DNA from: Chlorella sorokiniana
Taxonomy: Eukaryota; Chlorophyta; Trebouxiophyceae; Chlorellales; Chlorellaceae
Length of the DNA: 64,000 nt
Direction: 5' to 3'
Assembly: GCA_025917655.1 (NCBI GenBank)
Contig: CP084617.1
Span: forward strand, 868,001 to 932,000
The stretch's first letter is position 1. Each line of letters starts with the position of its first letter. Shown piece by piece: positions 42,763 to 52,864 of this stretch. Below the pieces are notes generated by a model. The model was not told where the DNA came from, did not search any database, and worked only from the letters and a program-made list of their open reading frames with translations. The position numbers and the translations under genes were made by a program.

Positions 42763-45700
42763 CTACTCAAGCGCCCGGTTGCCCAGGTCGTCTGACGCCG
42801 CGCGCCCCACCTCCTCCTGCCGCACCAGCTCCGCCGCCGCCAGCTCGGCCATGGACAGGCTGCGCTTGAACTTGGGGTGGGCGCCCTCCGAGGCGCCAGA
42901 CGCGGCGCCCGCCAGGTCAAAGTGCACGGACGCCCGCTCGGGGCTGCTGCTGAGCGACGAGGTACCCGAGTGCTCGACTGCGGCGTCAACGCAAGCAGCG
43001 GGGGGGCTGGGAACAGCAGCAGGAGGAGCACAGCCAGGGCTTGGGGCTGCCCGCCCCTCACGCCCTGCCGCCCGCAGCTGCTGTCCGACGGCAGCACGCC
43101 CCGGCAGCCTACTGCCCTCACTCCACCCCCACTGGCTCGTGCACCCCCTGCCACATGCCCCCCCCAGCCACATGCACCCCTGCACCCTCCCAGCCAGTTG
43201 CAGCCCCGCCGCCGCGTGCCCACCGTGCAGCAGCCCGGTGGCGTCTGCCATGGCCTTGTCCACGTCGACGATGAAGCGCGTCTCGGCCATGGTGCCGTCC
43301 GCCTTGGGCACCAGCTCCATCACCGTGTGCAGCGGGATGTCGATGGAGGGCACGGACTGGTGTGTGTGTGTGTGTGTGGGGGGGGTAAGGAGAAGGGTAA
43401 GGGGGCATGGAAGGGAGGGGAAGGGGAATGGGGGAAGGTAAGGAGCACAGGGGTCAGGGAGAAAGGGAAGCGCGGGGGAGGGGACGGGGCATGAGGGAAG
43501 GGGAAGCATGGGAGGGAGAGGAAGGGGGCAGGGGGGGGGCATGGGAAGGGGAAGCAGTGGAAAGGGGAAGTGGAGAGTGGCAGGGCGAGGCAAGCAGTGT
43601 GAGGGATGGGGTTGCTCAGCTGCCTCGGTCGGTGTGCGCAGGGTTGTTGGGCCCTGACGCGGGGCACCTGCCAGCCCTGGCCAACCTCTCTGGCCCCGTG
43701 GTGCTCGCGCCTGTCACATGCACCCAAAACCCCAACGAACAGCGCCTCAGCATCCCCCTCCCCTCCTCCCCCCCCACCCCCACACATACACACCTCCAGC
43801 GTCTGGTTCATGAAGTAGCCGTATAGGGCGCGCAGCACCGCCTGGTGCGACACAATCACCACGCTCCTTCTCACGCTCCACCTCTGCACGCCAGCGCAGC
43901 AAGGGGGTTCGGGGCAAGGGGCGTGCGGTGGGGGCACAAAGAGAAGAGATGGTGGACTGAGGGCCGTGCTACCCAGGCCGTGGGGCCGGTCAGTGGCAGG
44001 TGTCAACGGGGCGAGCCCTGCAGGCGCGGCGCACCCGTCACCACAGGCTCCAGCCGCTGGATAACGTCCATGTACGACTCGCCGCTGGGATACCTGCGGT
44101 ACAGGGCAGTACCAAGCAGTGCAAGTCGATCCATAAGAGCAAGTGGGGGCGCAAGGCAGAGCTGCCGCTGGCAAGGGTAAAACAGCCGCCGCGCTTCACC
44201 TCTGCTGCAGGCAGCGGCCCGTGTATTCAGGCGTAGGCCTGCATCGTACAACGCGCACCTGTACCGCAGCTTGTCCAGCGCCCGCAGCTCAAACTCGTGC
44301 GGCATGCGCTCCGCCACCTCCCGGTACGTCATGCCGTCGCAGGTGCCCGCCTGCAGCACGGCGGCACACCACTCAGCCGGTGGTTGGTGCTGGCCGCAAA
44401 GCGGAGTGCGGGAATCCCCCTGGCTGGCCCTCACGCCAAGTGCAGCCTGCTGGATGAAAAAGGGCAGGTGCATGCACTGCGGCAGCATCTGTGCCAGGCA
44501 CAGCATGGCGGGTGAGGCGGTGGCGGATGAGGAGTCGGCGCCGTTGGGCACGCGGCAGCGCGGTTGGGTAGCAAGGCGGCAAAGGGAAGGCTGCCTCCAA
44601 AGCCCGGCACAGCTTAGTGGCACGCTCCTGCCCGTGTGTGCCGCCCCCTTCACATACCCACCCACCCACGCACACCCCCCGTCCCCCCCCATACACACAC
44701 ACACACCCCATCCCCATGCCGGGCAGCCGGCGGGTGGCACACCTGGATCTCGTCCAGCGCCTTCCACTGCACCTTGGGGTAGGGCAGGCCCGAGGCGGTG
44801 ATGATGGTGCGCTGCAGGGTGGATGTCCAGACTGGCACCAGTGGGGGGTGGGGCAGTGCGCGGCGGCGGTTTGTGACCGTCGTTAAAAGCCAGAATCAAG
44901 TGGAGGTGCCATCCCTGGGCTGCATGCATTCCCAGCAAGAAGGCCCTCCAGGCACACCGACACGCGAGGCCACCCAGACCGGGGCTGGACCGGCATGCCC
45001 CAGAGCAGGCGGCGCGGCATGCTCCGCGTTTCTCGCCCCCAGGCCCCCAGGCACCTGCCACCGGGAAGGGCTTGCCGTCGGCCGTGCGCGGTATGCGGCT
45101 GGCCAGGATGTCGGGCAGCAGCTGGGAATACATCTGGCCACGCGCGCTGCAACGAGCGGCAGGGAGGAGTGGCAGAGGGCAGGGGCCGGCGGCGGCGGTT
45201 GGCGCAGCCAGACCCGGGGCGCCAGCGGCGAGCACGGGCCGGCTGCTGCGCCTGCCCTTCCCCCGACGCCTGCGCCTGCCAGCTCGCTCGGTGCCCACCT
45301 GAGCGGCGAGTTGCCCCCAATCTTGTCCTGCGTGTTGAACTGCGACTCGCCGTGCCGCGTGAGCCAGATCTTGCGGGGCGGCCCACGCCTGCACGGCACA
45401 CCTGCGCCAGCGGGAGGAGCAGGGCGCGGCACGCGCGCCTCGCGGGGTGGCCAGGCTATGCGAGGGACGGCCAGCGGCCGGAGGGCCGCCTGTGATGCAG
45501 CACTCACGGAACCCCGGGTGCAAGCTGTGCACAGCCGTCTAGAGCGGGGGCTGGGAGGCACGCGGCGCTGGCATCCGCCGGCAGGCGCAGGAAAGGGTGC
45601 GCCCTTGCACGCACACCCCATGCCAGGATGCGCGCCCCGCGCCCCCTCCCTCTTCCCGTGTGCAGTGCATGGCGGCGCGCCTGCATGAGGAAGAAGACCA

Positions 45701-48638
45701 TCTTGCCCGGCAGGTAGCCCGAAATGCGGTTCACGTCCATGTAACCGCGCCCTGCGCAGCGCAGGCGGACAGGGAGGGCGAGCGCGGCGCCGGCATGACA
45801 TGGCGCTCGTCAGGGCGCACGGCCTGCTGCTGGGGCCCGCCGCGCTTCACCGCCGCCGCCGCCGCCGCACATGCCCAAGCATGCAGGCGCAGGGGGCCAG
45901 GCGCGAGGCGGGCGCACCGGTGACCATGTCTATGAGCTTGATGTAGTGCAGGGTGCGGTCCATGATGGTCTCGTAGCCGTCCTCGTACTTGCGGATGCGG
46001 GCGCGGAAGTCCTGGGCAGGGTGGGTGGGTGGGGGTATGTGTGTGTGTGGGTGTGTGTGTGTGTGTGTGTGGGTGGGTGGGGGGGGTGGGTGGGTGGGTG
46101 GGGCGGGGGGGGATGAAGCAAAGCAAGGGAGGGCAATCTGTGCAGGCTCAGCTGCAACAGCTGGAAAGCAAGTGGCGGTGGAACCTGCGTGCTGCGGGGG
46201 CAGCGCGGCTGCACAGCGGGGCAAGCAGGGGGAGGTTGGTCTAGAATACAGCACAGCAGCAGCGGTGCGCCGCTGGGCCGCCCCCACCGCCAGCGCCTTC
46301 TCCGTGTCCATGCCGCGGTAGTCGGGGCTGTACATCATCTTCAGCTTGTAGTTGTTTTCTAAGACCTGGGGGCGGGCAAGGGGAGGCATCTGCCTGGTTA
46401 GCGTCATTGAGAGCTGTTGGCAGGGGGCGCAGGGATGCGGCGGCGACGGCTGGGGCAGCGTCAGGGGCATGCAGCAGCGGCCGTAGGGGCAGCAATGCCG
46501 CCCCGCCTGCTGCGGCGTCCCTGTCCCCTTGGGTGGCACCCTCCTCCCGCGTGGTGCATGGCCACCTCAGCCCCTTCACGCCCTTCACTCACTCACCACA
46601 CCTACCCACAAACACGCCGGCCGCACACCACCCACACCCGCGCAACCTCTTCTGAGCCGGCGGCGCAAGCAGCGCCGCTGGATCCAGGACGAACAAGCTC
46701 CTCCTGCCCGCTCACCTCCATGTCGTTGCAGATGGACTCGATGAACAGGTACTGCCACTTGCCGTGGAAGCGGGAGCGCAGGAAGGAGCGGCGCTCCTCC
46801 GTGGAGTTGGTGGCGTCCAGCACAGCCACCTGCGACTCGTCTGCGGCGGGAGGGGGTTAGGGTGGGGGTTGGGGTGGCGGGGGGTGGGGGAGGTGGGACC
46901 AGGGTCAGCCCGTGTGGTACACCATGTATCAGGGGTTCGGGCGGCTGCCATTCTGAGGGCCATCCGCGCAGCAGCTCAGCTGTGGACAGCCAGCAGCTGC
47001 CGCTGCAGGCAATGCGGCAGCCCTCCAGGGTGGCTGCGGCGGCGGCCCTCCGCCAGGCTGCCCCTCAAGGTCCCCACCAACCGCTCAGACGAGGCACTTA
47101 CCCAGAACCCACCAACGCGCGCACACACACACACATCCCATGCACACGCACACACATACACGCACAAATACACAAAAGTGAGCACGCACCCAGCTCCAGC
47201 CATGCCTCCAGGTCGTCCAGGGCCAGCAGCAGGGCCTGGTGGCGCAGGCGCTGCCCCACCGAGTTGCGGATGTCGAAGAATTCGGCGTCCTGCACCCAGG
47301 AGCACTGCGGGCCGGGCCGGGAGGGGGAGGAGGCAATAAGGGACAGGCACCAGGGATGGGGCAGGGGAGGGAAGGCGCAACAGGGATGGGACAAGGGAGG
47401 CAACAAGAATGCCGGCTTCCAAGCTCGTCCCTGAGCTTGCCAGCAGAGGGCCGTCGACTGCTGCACGAATCATCAAGCGCGCAACGGCCCTGTTTTGCGC
47501 TGCCGCCGTAGCAACAGGCCCCACCTGCGACTCGTCGCTCTTCACCCGCCGTCGGTAGTGGCCCACATTGAAGTGCTTGGTGGGGTGGCCCAGCCTAAAG
47601 TTTGCTTTTTTGGGAGGGGGAGGCGGGGGGTGAAGCCGCGGGCCGGCAGCACTGGCAAACCATGTCCATTCCTCTCCCAGCTTGGGGGCTGCCAGTGGAA
47701 GCCGGCCCGCTTCCACAGCCTCCCGCCCGTTCGCTGTGGTACCACAGGCCCCCGCCCACCCACCAGTTGAGGTAGCACATGAGCTTGTTGCACAGGAAGG
47801 TCTTGCCGCGGGCGGGCAGCCCCACCAGCATCACAATCAGCTTCTGGCGGTCGACGCGCTTCTTGCGCCGCGCGCTGCCACCGCCCCGCACTGCACGGGA
47901 GGCAAGTGTTTCAGTCTGCGGTGAGGACACCGCTGCCAGAGCGGGTAGACAACAGTGCAGCAGGTCACCGAGCAGGCGTCAGCCTCCCCGCAGCGCGGCG
48001 GCGTCATGCCTAGGCTTGAACAAGGCTGCCGCCCCCTGCCGCGCGCCCACCCGAGTTGAGCCGCTCCAGCCGTGGCATGGCCAGGCTCGGCTCGCGCTGC
48101 AGCGGCCCCGCTGCCCCGCCCTGCAGCCGTGCCTCCCCCTCCAGCCCCCTCCTCGTGCTCCTCCTCCTCGCTGTCCTCGTCGTGCGCCAGCAGCTTGAGG
48201 TCCTTGAAGTAGATGTGGGAGGTGGAGGCCTCATTCAGGTTCAGCGACTGTTCGAAATACTCCTGCTCAGCGGTGGGAAGCTGAGAGATGGCCACCTTCT
48301 CTGCAGAGGGGGTGTCAGGGCGGACGCGCGGGTGGCAGGGTGCCCAGCAGCGGGTGGGTGGGCGGCCAGCGGCGGGGCCAAGCAGGGGGCCCGGCAGCGA
48401 GGCTCACCCACTGGGGCGCTGGGGCTGGGTGCACCATCTAGCGAAGTTTTGACATTGTCCTTGGCAAGCTTGTGCCGCCTTTGGGAGGGAAGGGAGGAGG
48501 GTTTCCGGTTCAGAGTGCGCCTGTGCTTTTAAAGCAAGCATTCGTGGCAAAATCTATAATCGCTTAGCTACAAGACATTGATGGGAACCGTTAGCAGGCT
48601 CAGCGATCAGCCACAAGCGCTCACCAGAACTCCCACAT
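42763..48638 (-). CDS. F2KP: Bifunctional 6-phosphofructo-2-kinase/fructose-2,6-bisphosphatase
   Basis: Makes and degrades fructose-2,6-bisphosphate, the signal that sets cytosolic glycolysis versus sucrose/starch carbon flow. The start at 48638 gives MWEFWRHKLAKDNVK after phase-consistent splicing. An acidic linker follows (LKLLAHDEDSEEEEHEEG, about 48210-48155). Kinase half: Walker A MLVGLPARGKTFLCNKLMCY (about 47835-47776), FNVGHYRRRVKS (about 47571), VAVLDATNSTEERRSFLRSR (about 46830-46770), FIESICNDMEV and DYRGMDTEKAL. Phosphatase half: KIWLTRHGESQFNTQDKIGG (about 45376-45315), WTSTLQRTIITASGLPYPKV (about 44830-44775), YREVAERMPHEFELRALDKL and SVVIVSHQAVLRALYGYFMN (about 43862-43805). 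A long Ser-rich regulatory tail ends ASDDLGNRALE at 42763. Roughly 16 exons. No starch-binding CBM20 domain, usual in land plants, is visible. One base appears extra near 43869. Confidence 0.93.
43357..43383. repeat. (TG)n and poly-G tract in an intron
   Basis: TG dinucleotide run followed by a run of G, in the intron between the last two exons of the 6PF2K/FBPase gene. G/A-rich sequence continues to about 43570. Confidence 0.85.
46020..46110. repeat. GT/GGGTG simple repeat in an intron
   Basis: Mixed (GT)n and (GGGTG)n tract in a 6PF2K/FBPase intron. On the transcribed strand it reads as a C/A-rich pyrimidine-heavy tract next to a splice acceptor. Confidence 0.85.
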
Positions 48639-48996
48639 AGCGAAACCGCCCACAAACTGCAAGCAGATCTTCCCAGATGGATGAAAGTCAATGCAGCATA
48701 GCAGAGACTTCAGCGCCGGGGCAGGAAGGGGCTGCCGAACACCTGCCGCGCTGTGCCTGCCTGCCAACTACGAACCTGCCGACTTTATCAACCCTGGTCT
48801 GCATTCCATCGCAAGTTGATCTTCCGAGTGACACAGTCTTCACAACGACAAGCAACAGCTTCATAAATATACTGAAGCGTGCAAGGGAAGCGTCTGGCAT
48901 GCGGTTGAGCCGGCAGCACAGGTGGCACCGGGGTTGTGGCTCCAGCCGCCGCCAGAGCCGCCCCACCTGGCAGCCGCCATCCTCACACCGCTGGCC
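48639..48996. other. Intergenic region upstream of the 6PF2K/FBPase gene
   Basis: About 360 bp holding the promoter of the 6PF2K/FBPase gene and the 3' end of the pseudouridine synthase gene. The frame of MWEFW stays open upstream for some 15 codons (IDFHPSGKICLQFVGGFA), so a longer N-terminus with an extra upstream exon cannot be excluded. Confidence 0.4.
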
Positions 48997-50859
48997 CTAC
49001 ATGCTCCTGTCGGCGCCCAGGTCCAGCACGCGCCGCACCTCGTGCGGCTTGAGCTCCACGAAGCGGCCAAAGGCGAGGTCCCGCGGCAGGCGGTAGCCGC
49101 CGATGCGCACGCGGCGCAGCGTCCTCACCTCCAGCCCCGCGTGCTCCACCAGGTTGCGCACCTGCGGGGCGGCAGCGGCAGCGACACCCGCGGGGATCGA
49201 GCGGCTCGGATCAGAAACGACGCTGCGCATTGGCGTCGGGCGCACGCATGCCTGCTGGCGGCCGCCGCGCGCCGCCCCCGTGCGCCATGCCCCCTCACCT
49301 CCCGGTTGCGCCCCTCTGCCACCACGATGCGCACGCGGTTGGGCTTGGTGGCGTCGGTGTCGTCGCGCAGCACGGCCACGGGCTGCACAAAGGTGCCGCT
49401 CATGTCGCAGCCGCCAGCGATGGCCTCCAGGTCAGCCTGGCGTGGCTTGCGGTCCAAGGTGACCGAGTATTCTTTGGTGATGCCGCTGCTGGGGTGCATG
49501 ACCCTGGGGTGGGGGTATGGGAGGGACCAGCCAGGCCGCTCAGGCTCCCGTGCGGCTTTGTGACACTGCCCGCCTGGCTCTCCTGCGCCTAGCAGGCGGA
49601 CACGGCGGCAGGAGCCACGCTCCGTGCTGCATGCTGCCGTGCACCCCGACAGCGACGCCCAAGGTCCCACCTGTGTGCCCAGTCGCCGTCGTTTGTCACA
49701 AAGATGAGGCCCACAGACGCCACGTCCAGCCGCCCCACGGTGAAGAGGCGGGGCGGCAGGCCGCGCTCGCCGCCGCCGGCCGCGATGCGCGCCTGCCGCT
49801 CCCGCCACCGCGCCAGCCAGTCGTCGAACAGGCTGATGACGAGGCGCCCTCCCCGCCGTCCTCGTGCTCCGACTTGTTGCTGCAGATGAAGCCCTTGGGC
49901 TTGTTCAGGGCGAAGTAGAACTTGCGCTCGGCGCTCGCGCCGCTCAGCTGCTTGCCGTTCACAACCACCTGCGAAGCAACCGCCAGCGAATCAACATGCG
50001 ATGCCGTCAGCAAACTGCGCTGTCCCTCGCCAGCGCAGGCACAAAGGCCAGGGCCGGCAGACGGGCGACCGAACAAGGGCATGCTTTGCCGAAGCCACAA
50101 ACAGCCGGCCGCCTGCTGGGCCCTCCACCCACCTTGTCTTTGCGTAGATCCACCTGCCGGCCGGGCTCCTCCACTACCAACCCATTCACGGTGACCTTGC
50201 CACCAAAAATGAGCTCGTCGGCGCCGCGTCGTGAAGTCACGCCAGCGGCGGCAATGGCCTGCGAGGGCGGGGGCCCAGGGGTGAGTGGACGCAAAGCGCA
50301 CAGCCGCCATGCAAAGACATAGTTTAGCTGGTAGATAAATGGAAAGAAGTCAGGCGCGCAACCCAGCATCGCAGGCCACCTTGTTCAGCCGCATGCGGTC
50401 GTCGCCACCCTTGCTGCCGCCTGGTTGCCGCACAGGGCCGCGACGTGGACCTCCGCTGCGCCGGCTGCCGCCACCACCGGCACTGCCGCTTCCACGCCGC
50501 TGTGCAGTACCTTCACGCCGCTCGAACGGAGCCGGCGTGGCTTGGGCACGTGCTGCAACCACTCGCAGGCAGTGTTGCCGCGGCGGCTGCTGCTGAGGCG
50601 ACGGCCGGGCGGCTGCAGGAACAGGCCACCCGCCCGCCGACAGCCGCTGAGCAATGTTGCATCCATCGCTAGGAAAGCTTGATACAAGGGTGCAAGAGGG
50701 CAAGCTTGGCACAGGAAAAGCGGCGGCCTGTCGACTTTTGTGGCTGCTCAGCGCACGCAATTCAGCAGCGTCTATGAAATTGTCTCTGCAGGTCCAGAGG
50801 CCGTCCGCATATTGAGTCACTGCCCATGCATGCATGGCGCCTGTCCTGCCGCGGTACAC
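48997..50859 (-). CDS. RsuA/RluB-type rRNA pseudouridine synthase, probably plastid
   Basis: Isomerises a uridine in ribosomal RNA. The N-terminus is Ser/Arg/Ala-rich, like a transit peptide. MRLNKV opens an S4 RNA-binding domain that continues AIAAAGVTSRRGADELIFGG and KVTVNGLVVEEPGRQVDL (about 50260-50145). The catalytic domain has FYFALNKPKGFICSN (about 49920-49875), LFTVGRLDVASVGLIFVTND (about 49745-49690) with the catalytic Asp in GRLD, then GITKEYSVTLDRKP and NRVRIVVAEGRNRE (about 49350-49305), and finally VRNLVEHAGLEVRTLRRVRI and LKPHEVRRVLDLGADRSM, with the stop at 48997. Five exons. A one-base frame break lies near 49850. The start is uncertain: 50859 or an in-frame Met at 50835. Arabidopsis SVR1 is a plastid relative; orthology is not established here. 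Confidence 0.9.
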
Positions 50860-50961
50860 TGACCTGCTGGGAAGTGTTCAAAACTCTGACCGCGACCTGC
50901 CAGGCCGCCACTTCCTTCAGTTCTTCCCATTGCCCCCAAGCATCCATTTCACATCGCCATC
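50860..50961. promoter_or_regulatory. Very short divergent promoter
   Basis: Only about 102 bp lie between the proposed starts of the pseudouridine synthase (-) and the CURT1-like gene (+). A pyrimidine-rich stretch covers 50910-50960. The leaders must be short, or one start lies further inside its gene. Confidence 0.4.
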
Positions 50962-52111
50962 ATGCTGTGCACCGCAACTGCTCGCTTTGCTGCGGCTCCC
51001 CTCGGCCGGTAAGCGCGTGGGTAGTCTTTACCGACCCCGACACGCGCTGCCCTTGCTGATGTTACCATGTCACGATCTATCGTGCAGCCCAGCGCTCTGC
51101 ATGTCACCCTACACGCTCCCCAGGAGATGCTGGCATGGGTTGTTTGAAGTTGTGAACCTCACCCTACCCCCACTGCTCCGCTCTCGACTCATCCCAGTGC
51201 CTTTGTTTGTTGCAGGACCGCTGCGGTGTCCCGGCGCTCGGTGCGCAGGGGTGAGTGCCACCAGCGGCGCCCATGCTCACTTTGATGTCTGGCACCCTGT
51301 TGACCTCCTGCCCCTGTGCCTCCGCCACTCAAATGTCATCAATGCTGGCCTGGTCCGCCTGCTGAACCCACACACACACACGAGCCCCAGAAGTTGCCCT
51401 GGTCGGCTGTCAGCATCCTCGACTGTCGCCGCTTGCTCCCCCTCCCTGCCGCAGCTGCGCTGAAGCCCGTGGCCGTGGCCTTCCCCAACGACAGCGAGGA
51501 GGTCAAGGACCTGCTGAAGGGCAAGACCACCGAGCTGCAGGACAAGGCCACCGAGGCTCTCTCCTGGGCTCAGGTGCGGCGTTGCCCCGTCACGTTCAAA
51601 CTGTGTGCGACGCCCATTCACAGCACAACAACGGGAATCTCCACGCGTTTGAATCCCAGTCAGCTTCTTCCTCTCTGCCCATCGTAACTTTTCAAACCTG
51701 TGCCCACCGGTTGCCTGCTGCAGGCCAAGTGGGAGGCCAGCGACAGCAAGCCCACCATTGTGGCTTCTGGCGCTGTTGCCCTGTTTGGCCTGTACGTCCT
51801 GTCTGGCCTGCTGAACACGTAAGCCGCTGCCCGCCCGCCCTGGCAGCTGCATGCCGGTGTCGTGCTTCCCTTCAGCCTAGGGGAATGGAGCGTGCTCGTC
51901 CACCACTGTCTGCCAAGCCATCCCCCCCCCTTCGCCCCGCCTTCCCCCATGCAGTGTGGACCGCCTGCCCCTGGTCCACACCGTGTTTGAGCTGCTGGGC
52001 CTGTGCGTGAGCGTGTGGTTCACCTACCGCTGGTTCTTTGTGGCCGGCGAGAAGGAGGCCATCACCTCCACTCTGACCAAGATCACCAAGGACATCGGCC
52101 TGGACCTGTGA
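50962..52111 (+). CDS. CURT1: CURT1-like thylakoid curvature protein (CAAD domain)
   Basis: CURT1 proteins bend thylakoid membranes at grana margins. Five exons splice in phase: 50962-51009 (MLCTATARFAAAPLG), about 51215-51248, 51457-51573, 51724-51820 and 51955-52111. The transit peptide (RTAAVSRRSVRR) is followed by an amphipathic N-terminal helix (NDSEEVKDLLKGKTTELQDK), then AKWEASDSKPTIVASGAVA and the first membrane helix (ALFGLYVLSGLLNT). Next come the loop VDRLPLVHTVFELLGL, the second membrane helix (CVSVWFTYRWFFVAGEKEA) and a C-terminal amphipathic helix (STLTKITKDIGLDL). Length, about 145 residues, and the helix-TM-TM-helix order match CURT1/CAAD proteins. The reading frame is unbroken. 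Confidence 0.92.
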
Positions 52112-52864
52112 GCCCATCATGCACAGCATGCAATAGATAGATGCGCATGGTGTGCGCACACCATGCGCCCCCGTGTGCGACTGCAGCCCCCTTGATGATC
52201 CTCGGAAAACTGACCATCCCCAATGAATGCCCGTGATTGAGCCTTTCCTGCGTTCTATTTTGCTGCTGCATCCTGCGCACCTCACGTGCACACTGTGCAT
52301 GCAGTTTGTACTCTCGTAGCGCGGCCTTGCTGACCTGATTCGAACTGCTGCTGTACCCTATGTGCATATATTGACTGTTCCTTCCCAATCACATTGCTAG
52401 TCTTCCTATGAGGGGAGTGGGCACCTCCAGCCCCGCGATGCTTCATACTAGGTTAGTGTCCCTTGGTGTTGTAAGATGAGAAGAGGAGAATCGCGATGTG
52501 CCAGGCATGCGGTGCAGGTGAAATTTGCCAACGGTCATGAGCGAGGCGGGTTCAGCCGAACAACTCCATCTCATGCTGAATGAATTGGCAAATCGTAGCC
52601 TCCAGGCCGCATCACCGACATGAAACAACCCGTCCACCGCCACATCAGCCGCGCAATGGCCCAACGAAAACTACTGGTTCAGTCGTTGCAATTGTTAGCA
52701 TGCATTTGATGAGCCACTTGAGAGCACAATGCAGCACAGATGCACCCATGGAAAACCACGAGTGGGGAATGCTGGGTACAGTGTGCTGAGCCGCAGCAGC
52801 GCTCCTTGCCGGGCACGGCTGGCTGCTTGGGCCGCCCTGCACCGCTGCCTGCACTCCCTGCCCC
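52112..52864. other. Convergent 3' intergenic region
   Basis: About 750 bp between the CURT1-like stop and the LRR-hydrolase stop, of lower GC than the genes. Presumably the two 3' untranslated regions. No gene or structured repeat seen. Confidence 0.45.
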
